A stretch of 38,088 nt of DNA from Sphingobacteriales bacterium (GCA_025353765.1 JANXOD010000041.1:87502-125589), one strand, 5' to 3'. Counted from the stretch's first letter, positions 15,223 to 24,430 are shown. A program made the numbers and translations. Notes: generated from the letters alone by a model not told the origin.

Positions 15223-15882
15223 ATGAATAAATACCTTAAAGAATCTGTTTTATGGGCTTTTTTAATATTGCCCTATATTTATCTTATAAAAATTTGGGAT
15301 CAGTTGCCAGACAAAGTACCCACTCATTTTAACATAGAAGGCAATGCAGATGATTGGTCTAGTAAGACTACTTTCTTATTCATTTCAGGTGCATTAGGTA
15401 TAGGAATTTACTTTTTAATGCTGATTATTCCTGTTCTTGATCCAAAAAATAAAATTCAGCAAATGGGTGAGAAATATTACATCTTACGTTTTACGATTAC
15501 ATTTTTTATTTCACTCTTAACAATCTATCTCTTACATATAAGTAATACGAGTAGTTTAAAAAATCCCAATATATTATTTGCTTTAATAGGTATGTTATTT
15601 GCCATTCTGGGGAACTATTTTCAAACAGTAAGGCCCAATTACTTTATTGGAATCCGTACTCCATGGACATTAGAGAACGAACAAGTATGGAGGAAAACGC
15701 ATCAATTAGGTGGACGCTTATGGATGGCAGGAGGAATACTTATTGCTATATTTTCTTTTAGTATTAGCAATAATCACATACTTACCATTACGTTTAGCTC
15801 CATATTATTCGTTATGGTAATTGTACCTGTTGTTTTTTCTTACACTGAATTTCAGAAAGAAAAAAATCTATTAAACCAATAA
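15223..15882 (+). CDS. SdpI/DUF1648 family membrane protein
   Basis: This 219-aa integral membrane protein has about six hydrophobic segments. The N-terminal DUF1648 signature is clear (LPDKVPTHFNIEGNADDWSS near residue 29) and the SdpI signature follows near 138-165 (NYFIGIRTPWTLENEQVWRK, then HQLGGRLWMAGG). In Bacillus, SdpI protects against the SdpC toxin and captures the repressor SdpR at the membrane. Here it follows an SdpR-like gene by four bases, so the same signalling pair is likely, although no SdpC-like toxin is in the window. Its stop overlaps a possible ATG of the next frame (TAATG), so translation of the hydrolase may be coupled. Confidence 0.9.
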   Translation: MNKYLKESVLWAFLILPYIYLIKIWDQLPDKVPTHFNIEGNADDWSSKTTFLFISGALGIGIYFLMLIIPVLDPKNKIQQMGEKYYILRFTITFFISLLTIYLLHISNTSSLKNPNILFALIGMLFAILGNYFQTVRPNYFIGIRTPWTLENEQVWRKTHQLGGRLWMAGGILIAIFSFSISNNHILTITFSSILFVMVIVPVVFSYTEFQKEKNLLNQ

Positions 15883-15908
15883 TGCTACAATATATAAACA
15901 CATACAAA

Positions 15909-16859
15909 ATGAAAAAAAGTAAAATACTAGTTGCTCTATTACTTATCAATGTTTCAGTAAACGCAGCTATAAAAAATGATAGCACTTATACTGAGACAAA
16001 AATTACTTTGCATACTCAAACAGGAGATATATTCGGGGCCTTAACAATACCCAAAAAGTATAACAAACTTCCTGTCGCTTTAATGATTGCAGGTTCAGGA
16101 CCTACAGACAGAGATGGAAATAATCTAATGATGAAAAACAATTCATTGAAAATACTGGCACTTGAATTAGCAAAAAATGGTATAGCAACATTGAGATACG
16201 ATAAAAGGGGAATTGCCGAGAGTAAGGCAGCCGGGAAAAGCGAAGCAGATCTCCGCTTTGATGATTATGTTAACGATGCAAAAGAATGGATACAACTATT
16301 AAAACAAAATAAGCAGTTTTCACAAGTTGTTATTATTGGACATAGTGAAGGTTCTTTAATTGGTATGATAGCCGGGGCAAGTGCAGACAAATATATTTCT
16401 ATTGCAGGGGCAGGCCAATCGGCAGATAAAATATTGAAAGCACAATTGAGTACGCAACCAAAAGAAATTCAGGATTTATCCTTTCCGATTCTTGATAGTT
16501 TAAAAAATGGGGAAAAGGTTAATAATGTTAAGCCAATGCTTTTTTCACTTTTTAGGCCGAGTGTTCAACCCTATATGATTTCGTGGTTTAAATATGATCC
16601 TCAAAATGAAATTAAGAAGCTATCTATTCCTATACTTATTTTACAAGGTACAAATGATATTCAGGTATCAACAGAAGATGCAAAACGACTTTCTACCGCA
16701 AATCCAAGAGCACATTTAGTTCTTATTGAAAACATGAATCATATCCTCAGAACTGTTAAAGGTGACAGACAAGAAAATTTAAAGACTTACTACGATGCAT
16801 CTTTACCAATTTCAAAGGAATTAATAAAGAGTATTTCGGATTTTATACTCAAAGACTAA
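15909..16859 (+). CDS. Secreted alpha/beta hydrolase
   Basis: This protein of about 316 aa has an alpha/beta-hydrolase fold and an N-terminal signal peptide (MKKSKILVALLLINVSVNAA). The oxyanion-hole segment is IAGSGPTDRDGNN, the nucleophile elbow is GHSEGS (G-x-S-x-G) near residue 140, the acid is likely the Asp in LQGTNDIQV, and the His is in NMNHIL. The layout resembles EstD-type esterases of Bacteroidota and BAAT-like hydrolases; the substrate is unknown. The start is taken at the ATG at 15909 because it opens directly with the signal peptide; an ATG at 15882 that overlaps the previous stop would add nine residues. It is third in the sdpRI operon, which could mean a role in envelope stress or toxin handling; that is a guess. 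Confidence 0.85.
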   Translation: MKKSKILVALLLINVSVNAAIKNDSTYTETKITLHTQTGDIFGALTIPKKYNKLPVALMIAGSGPTDRDGNNLMMKNNSLKILALELAKNGIATLRYDKRGIAESKAAGKSEADLRFDDYVNDAKEWIQLLKQNKQFSQVVIIGHSEGSLIGMIAGASADKYISIAGAGQSADKILKAQLSTQPKEIQDLSFPILDSLKNGEKVNNVKPMLFSLFRPSVQPYMISWFKYDPQNEIKKLSIPILILQGTNDIQVSTEDAKRLSTANPRAHLVLIENMNHILRTVKGDRQENLKTYYDASLPISKELIKSISDFILKD

Positions 16860-16916
16860 CATACGATATCCGCCATTCTAAACAAATATAGCTGGATTTT
16901 TATAAATATATAAGGC

Positions 16917-17137
16917 TTTTATTGACATATAAAATAGTTTTATAAGCACATAAATTGATTATATAGATATATAAATTAGTTTTATAGACACATAAATTGT
17001 TTTTATAAGTATATAGACTGGTTTCATAGACATATAAATTGAGTTTATAGATGTATAAATTGATTATATTGATATATAAGCGGGTCTTATAGACACATAA
17101 ATTAGTTTTCTAGATATATAAACTAGTTTTATAAATG
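16917..17137. repeat. Degenerate 21-bp tandem repeat array, about 10.5 units
   Basis: Units start at 16917, 16938, 16959, 16980, 17001, 17022, 17043, 17064, 17085, 17106 and a partial at 17127; every step is exactly 21 bases. The consensus is close to TTTTATAGACATATAAATTG plus one base. Single-base changes differ from unit to unit but there are no indels, so spacing is kept while sequence drifts. Twenty-one bases are two turns of B-DNA. A further decayed unit may lie at 16896-16916. On the minus strand the frame would read a heptapeptide repeat, but stops in two units argue against coding. Confidence 0.85.
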
Positions 17138-17435
17138 TACTTATAGACTAATTAAGTATAGTTTAGACCTACGCCAAGGAGGAAAGTCATTTTTATATAT
17201 AGATATGAGTATTGTGGCATCAGGGTTTAAGTTTTAACTTTACTGTGTGTAATCATGTTTAATTGGAAATTGATGCAAAGAATTTTTAAAATATGCTGAT
17301 CTGGCCTTCAAATTTGGTTGGAATGGCATTAGCAAATGATAAACAGCTAAACAAAAGCAATTGATGCCTTCTCCCTCTCTTTCGCAGAGGGGTGGAGTGA
17401 TACTATAATTAAACAGTTAAATACATTCATACTAA
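17138..17435. other. Intergenic region before coaD
   Basis: About 300 bases without a gene. It holds a short REP-like hairpin (17367-17400). I see no coding frame, no RNA gene and no exact -7 box. Confidence 0.5.
17367..17400. repeat. REP-like palindromic element
   Basis: CCCTCT and AGAGGG flank CTTTCGC, inside a C-rich then G-rich stretch that is unlike its A/T-rich surroundings (starts CCTTCTCCCT, ends GGGGTGGAGTGA). Similar hairpins are scattered in Bacteroidota intergenic DNA. Whether it recurs in this genome cannot be seen here. Confidence 0.4.
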
Positions 17436-17897
17436 ATGAAAATAGCCCTTTTCCCAGGTTCTTTCGATCCGGTTACCAAAGCACATGTGGATATATTAAA
17501 ACGATCTGTTTCTTTATTCGATAAAGTTGTCATAGGTGTCGGATTAAACAGTAATAAACCCGCCTTTTTAGATCCCGAGACCCGAAAAAAAATGCTTGAG
17601 GCCGTATTTGCTTATGAACCTAAAGTAGAAGTGTCGCTTTACGAAGGATTAACCGTTGAGTTTTGCAAAACCATTGGTGCATTATACATGATACGCGGCA
17701 TACGTACCGTTTCCGATTTCGAATATGAAAAAGCCATTGCCCAGATGAACCATGCTTTAGTCCCAGAAATTGAAAGCATATTTATTGTAAGCAAACCGGG
17801 CTATTCATCCATAAGTTCTACTATTGTACGCGATATTTTAAGAAATAATGGAGATATAAGTCAATTTATCCCTAAAGAAGCCCTTGAATTTTTATAG
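17436..17897 (+). CDS. coaD: Phosphopantetheine adenylyltransferase
   Basis: This 153-aa cytosolic enzyme transfers AMP from ATP to 4'-phosphopantetheine, the fourth step of coenzyme A synthesis. The nucleotidyltransferase motif GSFDPVTKAHVDIL opens the protein; the usual family form is T-x-G-H, here TKAH, with the His kept. MIRGIRTVSDFEYE near residue 88 and the second ATP motif YSSISSTIVRD near 126 are intact. The length is typical. It converges with the NUDIX gene, nine bases apart. Confidence 0.95.
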   Translation: MKIALFPGSFDPVTKAHVDILKRSVSLFDKVVIGVGLNSNKPAFLDPETRKKMLEAVFAYEPKVEVSLYEGLTVEFCKTIGALYMIRGIRTVSDFEYEKAIAQMNHALVPEIESIFIVSKPGYSSISSTIVRDILRNNGDISQFIPKEALEFL

Positions 17898-17906
17898 TAA
17901 ATATTC

Positions 17907-18518
17907 TTAATATTCAATAAACTCAATTAAGTCTCGTATTAATGGAAAAGTATTTTGTTTTACGAGTGCAAAATCACCAGCCGCTAACCAACGGGCATCA
18001 GTTATACCCTCTTCTAATTGCGGTGTTAACACTTTCTGATTATCTGCCCTCATCCAATACCAAGTCGTTTTTTTAAGAATTATTTTTCCACGCATTTCAT
18101 ATAGGTGGTAAGTAGTGCAAATTTTATTTCTGGCCTTAGTTATTTTTATACCACACTCTTCTTCCACTTCTCGCACCGCTGCTTTCTTAGTTTTTTCGCC
18201 ATTATCCAGCTTGCCTTTAGGTAAATCCCATTTACCTTGCCGGTAAATAAATAAGTATCTGTTTTCTTCATTACTAACTAAACCACCCGCAGCTTTAATA
18301 AGCTTTAACGATTTTTTTATTCGCTTAAACAATAGCCCTACATTTGCTGTTAAAAGCAAATATGTGGCGGCATTGTTTTTAGTTTTTATATCCTCATAAA
18401 ATAATTGAAAATCAAAGTTCTGTGTTTCAACTTCCTGGGAGTTCGCTAAATTACCAGGGTCAGATTCTGCAAGGATTAAAACTTTTTCGTCAATATAAAT
18501 TTTATAAATTTGTTTCAT
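17907..18518 (-). CDS. NUDIX hydrolase
   Basis: This 203-aa protein has the NUDIX box GKLDNGEKTKKAAVREVEEE followed by CGI near residues 100-122, matching G-x5-E-x7-REU-x-EE-x-GU, so metal and catalytic Glu residues are present. About 70 residues precede the NUDIX fold (YKIYIDEKVLILAE at the start), as in a Bacteroidota subgroup. The reaction would be hydrolysis of a nucleoside diphosphate linked to another group; the substrate is unknown. Its start codon overlaps that of pyrE on the other strand by two bases (18517-18518), so the promoters of both genes must lie inside each other's coding sequence. Confidence 0.9.
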   Translation of the reverse strand: MKQIYKIYIDEKVLILAESDPGNLANSQEVETQNFDFQLFYEDIKTKNNAATYLLLTANVGLLFKRIKKSLKLIKAAGGLVSNEENRYLFIYRQGKWDLPKGKLDNGEKTKKAAVREVEEECGIKITKARNKICTTYHLYEMRGKIILKKTTWYWMRADNQKVLTPQLEEGITDARWLAAGDFALVKQNTFPLIRDLIEFIEY

Positions 18519-19176
18519 GGTTAATAAAAGTGAGATTGAACAGAAAATTGCTGAATTTTTGCTGCAAATTAAAGCAATTAAATTGCAACCCGCTAATCCT
18601 TTTACATGGGCATCCGGATGGAAATCTCCAATTTACTGTGATAATCGTATAACACTCTCACATTCAACCATACGCACTTATATTCGTCAAAACTTAACTT
18701 CCTTAGTGCAGGAAGAATTTGGGTCTGTGGCTTTAGTTGCCGGTGTAGCTACAGCTGGCATTCCCCAAGGTATTTTAGTAGCGCAAGAATTGGGCTTGCC
18801 CTTTGTTTATGTACGTTCAAAGCCAAAAGATCATGGTACAGGTAATTTGATTGAAGGCGAATTTTTTGAAGGACAACGTGTAGTGGTTATAGAAGATTTA
18901 ATATCTACAGGGAAAAGCAGTTTGCAGGCAGTTGCAGCTTTACGCGATGCAGGTTGTGAAGTAGCAGGACTTGCAGCCATCTTTAGTTATGGCTTAGATA
19001 TTGCTAAAGAAAATTTCAAAAAGGCAAAGTGCCCGTATTTTACTCTTTCAAATTATGATGCATTAATAGAATATGCATCAAATCATAATTTAGTTTCTGC
19101 CGATGATTTGCAATTACTTCGCAATTGGCGTAAAAACCCATCAGAATGGGGTAACACAATCCAAAAAATAGTTTAA
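18517..19176 (+). CDS. pyrE: Orotate phosphoribosyltransferase
   Basis: This 219-aa type I phosphoribosyltransferase converts orotate and PRPP to OMP in pyrimidine synthesis. AIKLQPANPFTWASGWKSPI near residue 19, VYVRSKPKDHGTGNLIEGEF near 106 (catalytic loop) and the PRPP motif VVVIEDLISTGKSS near 126 are diagnostic. The length fits. Its ATG is interlocked with the ATG of the divergent NUDIX gene in the sequence CATG. The SRPBCC gene begins two bases after its stop, so the two are an operon. Confidence 0.95.
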   Translation: MVNKSEIEQKIAEFLLQIKAIKLQPANPFTWASGWKSPIYCDNRITLSHSTIRTYIRQNLTSLVQEEFGSVALVAGVATAGIPQGILVAQELGLPFVYVRSKPKDHGTGNLIEGEFFEGQRVVVIEDLISTGKSSLQAVAALRDAGCEVAGLAAIFSYGLDIAKENFKKAKCPYFTLSNYDALIEYASNHNLVSADDLQLLRNWRKNPSEWGNTIQKIV

Positions 19177-19178
19177 TC

Positions 19179-19571
19179 ATGACGATCTTAGAAAGTAAAG
19201 TCACTGTAAATAAACCAGTAAATAGCATATATATGTTTCTTGCTAATATGAATAATCACCAGCAATTAATGCCTCCGGATATTCATAATTGGTCATCTAC
19301 AACAGATGAAGCTAAATTTACCATTCAAAATATGGCTAAATTGGCTCTAAAAGTATCTAATCGTATAGAAAATAAAGAAATTGAAATTAATCCGTCAGAA
19401 GCAGCACCTTTCCCTTTAAACCTTAAATGGACCTTATCTGATAATGGAGATGGAACTACAGGCGCCCAACTCACTATTTCAGCCGAACTGAATATGATGA
19501 TGAAAATGTTGGCCAGCGGTCCCTTACAAAAATTGGCAGATTATCAAACAGATAAATTAAAAATGATCTAA
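19179..19571 (+). CDS. SRPBCC (START-like) family protein
   Basis: This 130-aa protein has the SRPBCC ligand-binding look: an N-terminal ILESKVTVNKPVNSIYMFLA strand and helix, a central set of strands, and a long amphipathic C-terminal helix (LNMMMKMLASGPLQKLADYQ). There is no signal peptide. Members bind hydrophobic ligands or help membrane and cofactor chemistry; no specific role can be read here. It starts two bases after the pyrE stop and must be co-transcribed with it, an arrangement seen in relatives. Confidence 0.8.
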   Translation: MTILESKVTVNKPVNSIYMFLANMNNHQQLMPPDIHNWSSTTDEAKFTIQNMAKLALKVSNRIENKEIEINPSEAAPFPLNLKWTLSDNGDGTTGAQLTISAELNMMMKMLASGPLQKLADYQTDKLKMI

Positions 19572-19758
19572 AGAAGATTTTAAACGCCCAATCAACACCT
19601 CTTTATTACAAACACTATTCTCCCTTAAACTGTTAATAATTCAAGTTAACCTCCTGAAAAAGAAGCCAATTCGTCATTATTAATTATTTTATATGGCAAT
19701 ATTTCCGATATAGCCTTTAAAATAAGTCTGGCAAATTCTTTGACGGAACGTCAATACT

Positions 19759-22378
19759 ATGAATTTGAACAACTTTACCATCAAAGCACAGGAAGCCATC
19801 CAAAAAGCTTCCGAAATAGCTTCCGGCAATCAGCAACAAGCTATTGAAACCGCACATATTTTAAAAGCATTACTGCTTGTAGATGAAAATGTAATCGGAT
19901 ATCTCTTAAAAAAGCTAAACGTAAATGTTAGCCGACTGCAAACCGTATTAGATGCTCAAATAGAAAGTTTTTCTAAAGTTGCCGGAGGCGAGGTTTATCT
20001 TTCATCCAGTGCCAATAGTGCCTTGCAAAAAACACAAGCCTATCTCAAAGAATTTAAAGATGAATTTGTTTCTGTTGAACATATTTTATTAGGGGTTTTA
20101 GCTGCGGGAGATAAGGTTAGTTCCATTTTAAAAGATGCCGGTGTTAATGAGAAGGATCTTAAAAAGGCTATTATTGAATTACGTGGAAATAGTCGGGTGA
20201 CCGATGCGAATGCCGAAGCTACCTATAATGCCTTAAATAAATATGCCCGAAACTTGAATGAATATGCAGAATCTGGCAAACTGGATCCGGTTATAGGCCG
20301 TGATGAAGAGATTAGAAGAGTTATTCAGATCCTCTCGCGTCGTACTAAAAATAATCCTATATTAATTGGCGAGCCCGGTGTTGGTAAAACTGCTATTGCA
20401 GAAGGTATTGCATTTCGCATCATTAAAGGAGATGTGCCTGAAAGTTTAAAAACAAAAACAGTTTATTCGCTGGATATGGGTGCACTCATCGCGGGAGCAA
20501 AATATAAAGGTGAATTTGAAGAACGCCTAAAAGCCGTAGTCAAAGAGGTTACGCAAAGCGATGGCGAAATTGTCCTGTTTATTGATGAGATTCATACATT
20601 GGTTGGAGCCGGGGGGGGGAGAAGGAGCAATGGATGCTGCAAACATTCTAAAACCTGCTCTTGCCCGTGGAGAACTTCGTGCCATCGGCGCAACAACATT
20701 AAGTGAATACCAGAAGTTTTTCGAAAAAGATAAAGCATTGGAGCGACGTTTCCAGAAAGTAATGGTAGATGAACCCGATACACAGGATGCCATTTCTATT
20801 CTTCGCGGACTCAAAGAGCGTTATGAAACCCACCATAAAGTGCGGATTAAGGACGAAGCTATTATTGCTGCCGTAGAATTATCCCAACGCTATATTTCAG
20901 ATCGTTTCCTTCCGGATAAAGCTATTGATTTAATGGATGAAGCTGCTTCTAAATTACGTTTAGAAATGGATTCTGTACCCGAAGTAGTGGATGAAATCGA
21001 ACGCAAGATCATGCAGCTGGAAATTGAGCGTGAGGCCATTAAACGTGAAGGCGACGATAAAAAGGTAAAAGAACTGAGTGAGGAAATTGCCAATCTGGCT
21101 AATGAACGGGATTCTTTACGAGCTAAATGGCAAGGCGAAAAAAATATTGTGGATGCCATCAACACGAAATCTGAGCAAATTGAGACCTTTAAATTAGAAG
21201 CTGATCAGGCAGAACGGGCGGGCGATTATGGCAAAGTAGCCGAATTACGTTATGGCAAGATTAAAGAAACACAGGATGAAGTTGAGCAACTGAAAAAAAA
21301 ATTAGCAAAAATTCAGGGTGATGGGCGAATGCTAAAGGAGGAAGTTACTGCCGAAGATATTGCCGGAGTAGTTTCCCGCTGGACCGGAATTCCGGTTACT
21401 AAAATGATCCAAAGCGAACGCGAAAAATTGCTTCATATGGAAGAAGAGCTGCATAAACGTGTAGCCGGCCAGCATGAAGCCATAGAAGCTGTTTCGGATG
21501 CCATTCGCCGTTCACGTGCAGGTTTACAAGATAAACGTAAGCCTATCGGATCCTTTATTTTCCTGGGAACAACCGGTGTAGGTAAAACTGAATTGGCAAA
21601 AGCATTAGCAGAATATCTCTTTAATGATGAACATGCGATGGTTCGTATAGATATGAGCGAGTACCAGGAACGTCATGCGGTTTCCCGCCTGATCGGTGCG
21701 CCTCCAGGATATGTGGGATATGATGAAGGCGGACAATTAACGGAAGCTGTTCGTAGAAAACCTTATTCTGTCATCCTGTTGGATGAAATTGAAAAAGCAC
21801 ATCCGGATGTATTTAACATTTTATTACAGGTTTTAGATGATGGCCGTTTAACGGATAATAAAGGTCGTGTAGTCAATTTTAAAAATACGATCATCATCAT
21901 GACTTCTAATATTGGTTCTCATTTGATCCAAGAGAATTTTAGCGAATTGGATGAAGATAACCGTGATGAAATCATTGCAAAGACCAAAAATCAGGTGTTT
22001 GAATTACTAAAGCAAACCATTCGCCCGGAGTTTTTAAACCGTATTGATGAGCTGATCATGTTCACTCTTCTTAATCGCGATGAGATACGTGAGATTGTAC
22101 AACTGCAATTTAATAACGTACAGGATACCTTGGCGGAGATGGGTATTCAGCTTGATATTAGTGAAGAAGCTCTGGATTGGTTAGCACAATTGGGTTATGA
22201 TCCACAATTTGGTGCACGCCCTTTAAAACGTGTGATCCAAAAACGTATTATGAATGAATTATCCAAAGAGATCTTAGCCGGAAAAATAGATAAAGACAGT
22301 AAAATTAAGATTGATGTATTTGATAATCACTTTGTGTTTATAAATGTAGATGCTGAAAAAGAGAAAGCTAACATGTAA
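19759..22378 (+). CDS. clpB: ATP-dependent chaperone ClpB, interrupted by an apparent +1 frameshift
   Basis: Two frames together encode a full ClpB disaggregase (872 aa after removing one base), which pulls apart aggregates together with DnaK. In order: the N domain (1-145), NBD1 with [13 protein letters not shown] and [14 protein letters not shown], the coiled-coil middle domain (about 400-530), and NBD2 with [14 protein letters not shown] and [11 protein letters not shown], ending in the small C domain. At 20611-20619 there are nine G where [15 protein letters not shown] needs eight, so the first frame (19759-20706) leaves the ClpB sequence at about residue 288, just after Walker B of NBD1, and ends 28 codons later. 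Everything after the run is intact and conserved, which points to a sequencing or assembly slip or a very recent or phase-variable change. The start ATG opens the usual N-terminus [20 protein letters not shown]. Confidence 0.9.
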
Positions 22379-22404
22379 TATAGCTGCATTATATTTTGTT
22401 AAGA

Positions 22405-22433
22405 GCCGTTCTGCCATGTAGGGCGGCTTTTTT
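22405..22433 (+). terminator. Terminator after clpB
   Basis: GCCGTTC pairs with GGGCGGC (two G-U pairs) around a nine-base loop and is followed by seven T. It lies 27 bases past the clpB stop. Confidence 0.8.
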
Positions 22434-22441
22434 AATGCTGC

Positions 22442-22700
22442 TGAATACTATTTTAGATTTAAATTACCCGTTTGGCCAAAAACAGATCTATTTTGGGCTC
22501 CACCTTCTGCCTGATTAAAACACAGACCTGTTTTAAGTTCAAATATCTTGCGTAGCTAAACAATAGGTCTGTTTTAAGTTCAAACTTTCTTGTGTGGTCA
22601 CAAAACAGATCTGATTTAGATTCAAAATTCTTTCACGGCCAAAAAACCGACCGATGCAAGGCTTAGACTATCTTTTTGGCTCAAAAATCAACTGTTGCAG
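22442..22700. repeat. Degenerate 41-42-bp tandem repeat array with a palindrome in each unit
   Basis: Units start at about 22471, 22512, 22553, 22595 and 22637, with partial units before (22442) and after (22679). Each has a near-palindrome such as ACAGATCTGA, ACAGACCTGT or ATAGGTCTGT, then TTTTAAGTTCAAA or a variant, then a T/C-rich tail. The fifth unit is more decayed. The spacing is about four helical turns. The array fills the gap between the clpB terminator and the M1 peptidase gene. Confidence 0.75.
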
Positions 22701-22769
22701 AAATACGAAAAATTATCTAGTATATCCATTTTATCAATAAATTTAGCCTTGTTAAGAAATAGCCTTATT

Positions 22770-24371
22770 ATGAAATTAAAATTAGCATCACTCTTACTTA
22801 TTCTATGTTTTACAATACAAGTAAAAGCACAAAATAAGCATACCTATAACCCGGTTATTGATGTACAGCATTATGATTTTAAGCTTTTGTTAAATGATAC
22901 AAATGATACCTTAAAAGGAAATGCAACTATTATTGTGAAGTTTAGGCAGACGGCATCCAGTTTTTCATTGGATCTTATTAATCTTACTGCATCTGGCAAT
23001 GGAATGGTCGTTTCTGAAGTGAAGGAAAATGCAAATAATGTATTTTATACTCATAAACAGGATAAACTTCAAATTGAGTTAAAATCGGCAAGTAAGCCGG
23101 AAGAAACCAGAAGTTATCAAATTGTATATAAAGGTATTCCGGCAGATGGTTTGATTATTTCGAAGAATAAATTCGGGCATCGTACCCTTTTCGGGGATAA
23201 TTGGGCTAATCGTGCCCGTAACTGGTTGCCTTGCGTAGATCATCCGAGTGATAAAGCTTCGGTTGAGTTTGAAGTAACTGCTCCTGAACATTACCAGGTG
23301 GTATCAAACGGAATCAAAATAGAAGAAAGTAACTTGGAAAACTATCAAAAATTCACTCATTGGAAGGAAGATGTTCCTTTAGCCACCAAAGTAATGACCA
23401 TTGGTATGGCCGATTTCGCTGTAAATATTGCCGGTAAGGTTGCCGGAATTCCTATATCCAGCTGGATCTATTCTGAAGACAAAGAAAAAGGATTCGTAGA
23501 TTATGCGCCTGCGACAGAAATCCTTCCCTTTTTTATCAAACAAATAGGTCCATACCCTTATTTAAAACTGGCTAATGTGCAATCGAAAACGAAATTTGGT
23601 GGAATGGAAAATGCGGGAGCTATTTTTTATTCGGAAAGATCTGTAAGTGGCAAAAATAAGATACATGGGCTATTAGCACATGAAATTGCACATCAATGGT
23701 TTGGTAATTCGGTTACAGAAATGAATTGGCTACACGTATGGCTGAGTGAAGGTTTTGCAACCTATATGGAAAATGAATATTTGGGACATGAGTTTGGTCG
23801 GGATTCGCTCATTTTTTTATTAAAAGAGCAACGGAAAAAAGTAATTGATTTTGAGAAGCTACGGTTTACACCTGTTGTTGATTCTTCTTCTGTTACTAAT
23901 TACATGGATCTGTTGAATGCCAACTCGTATGAAAAAGGGGGCTGGGTTTTGCATATTCTTCAACATAAAATTGGAGATGATTTATTTTGGAAAGGTATTC
24001 AATTATATTATGCTACTTATAAAGGTAAGAATGCTACTACAGAAGATTTGCAGTATATTTTTGAACAGGCATCTGGGTTAAATCTGAGCAGCTTTTTTCA
24101 ACAATGGTTATATACTGCCGGAACTCCCCAATTAACTATTACCTGGAAATACAATCAGCAGAAGAAATCAATTGAAGCAATAGTTATGCAAGAACAAACC
24201 GGGAAGCCATTTTCTTTTCCACTTGATTTGAAGATAGGCGATACTATTAAAACTATCCAAATTAGTAATCGGGTTAGTCATATTAGTTTTACAGTTAAAA
24301 CTAAACCGGCTGAAATCATTATTGACCCAAACACAAATTTATTGTATAGTGGCAGTGTAAAAGGAAATTAA
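22770..24371 (+). CDS. Secreted M1 family metallopeptidase
   Basis: This protein of about 533 aa is an M1 (gluzincin) peptidase. It has a signal peptide (MKLKLASLLLILCFTIQVKA), an N-terminal beta domain, the exopeptidase-type motif GGMENAGAIFY near residue 278 (GAMEN in aminopeptidase N), the zinc motif HEIAHQW near 302 with the third ligand Glu in SEGFATYME, and a C-terminal strand domain. The set of catalytic residues is complete, so it should trim N-terminal residues in the periplasm or outside. It is shorter than the 850-aa PepN type. The start is the ATG at 22770, because the longer TTG-initiated frame at 22695 would translate repeat DNA and hide the signal peptide. Confidence 0.9.
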   Translation: MKLKLASLLLILCFTIQVKAQNKHTYNPVIDVQHYDFKLLLNDTNDTLKGNATIIVKFRQTASSFSLDLINLTASGNGMVVSEVKENANNVFYTHKQDKLQIELKSASKPEETRSYQIVYKGIPADGLIISKNKFGHRTLFGDNWANRARNWLPCVDHPSDKASVEFEVTAPEHYQVVSNGIKIEESNLENYQKFTHWKEDVPLATKVMTIGMADFAVNIAGKVAGIPISSWIYSEDKEKGFVDYAPATEILPFFIKQIGPYPYLKLANVQSKTKFGGMENAGAIFYSERSVSGKNKIHGLLAHEIAHQWFGNSVTEMNWLHVWLSEGFATYMENEYLGHEFGRDSLIFLLKEQRKKVIDFEKLRFTPVVDSSSVTNYMDLLNANSYEKGGWVLHILQHKIGDDLFWKGIQLYYATYKGKNATTEDLQYIFEQASGLNLSSFFQQWLYTAGTPQLTITWKYNQQKKSIEAIVMQEQTGKPFSFPLDLKIGDTIKTIQISNRVSHISFTVKTKPAEIIIDPNTNLLYSGSVKGN

Positions 24372-24406
24372 AACTTCATGACTGCTTTTTCTCTGTCATG
24401 AAGTTT
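24371..24406 (+). terminator. Terminator after the M1 peptidase
   Basis: A perfect 12-bp stem (AAACTTCATGAC and its complement) with a 12-base T/C loop begins at the last base of the stop codon and is followed by a T-rich stretch. Confidence 0.75.
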
Positions 24407-24430
24407 ATTGTTTTAAGTTCAAAAGAGAAT

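Noticed and set aside
16917-17137. The 21-bp array as a CRISPR or as a gene for a heptapeptide-repeat protein
   Set aside because: There are no unique spacers between repeats, and on the minus strand the repeat frame is closed by stop codons in two units and has no start or neighbours to support it.
20611-20619. Programmed ribosomal frameshifting in clpB
   Set aside because: ClpB is not known to use it, and the run has no slippery heptamer with a following stem that I could see. An indel in a G-run is simpler.
22442-22700. The 41-42-bp array as a CRISPR
   Set aside because: Units are contiguous and degenerate over their full length, with no spacer of constant length between identical repeats and no cas genes.
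22695-22769. N-terminal extension of the M1 peptidase from a TTG
   Set aside because: It lies in the tandem repeat and would bury the signal peptide, which begins at 22770.
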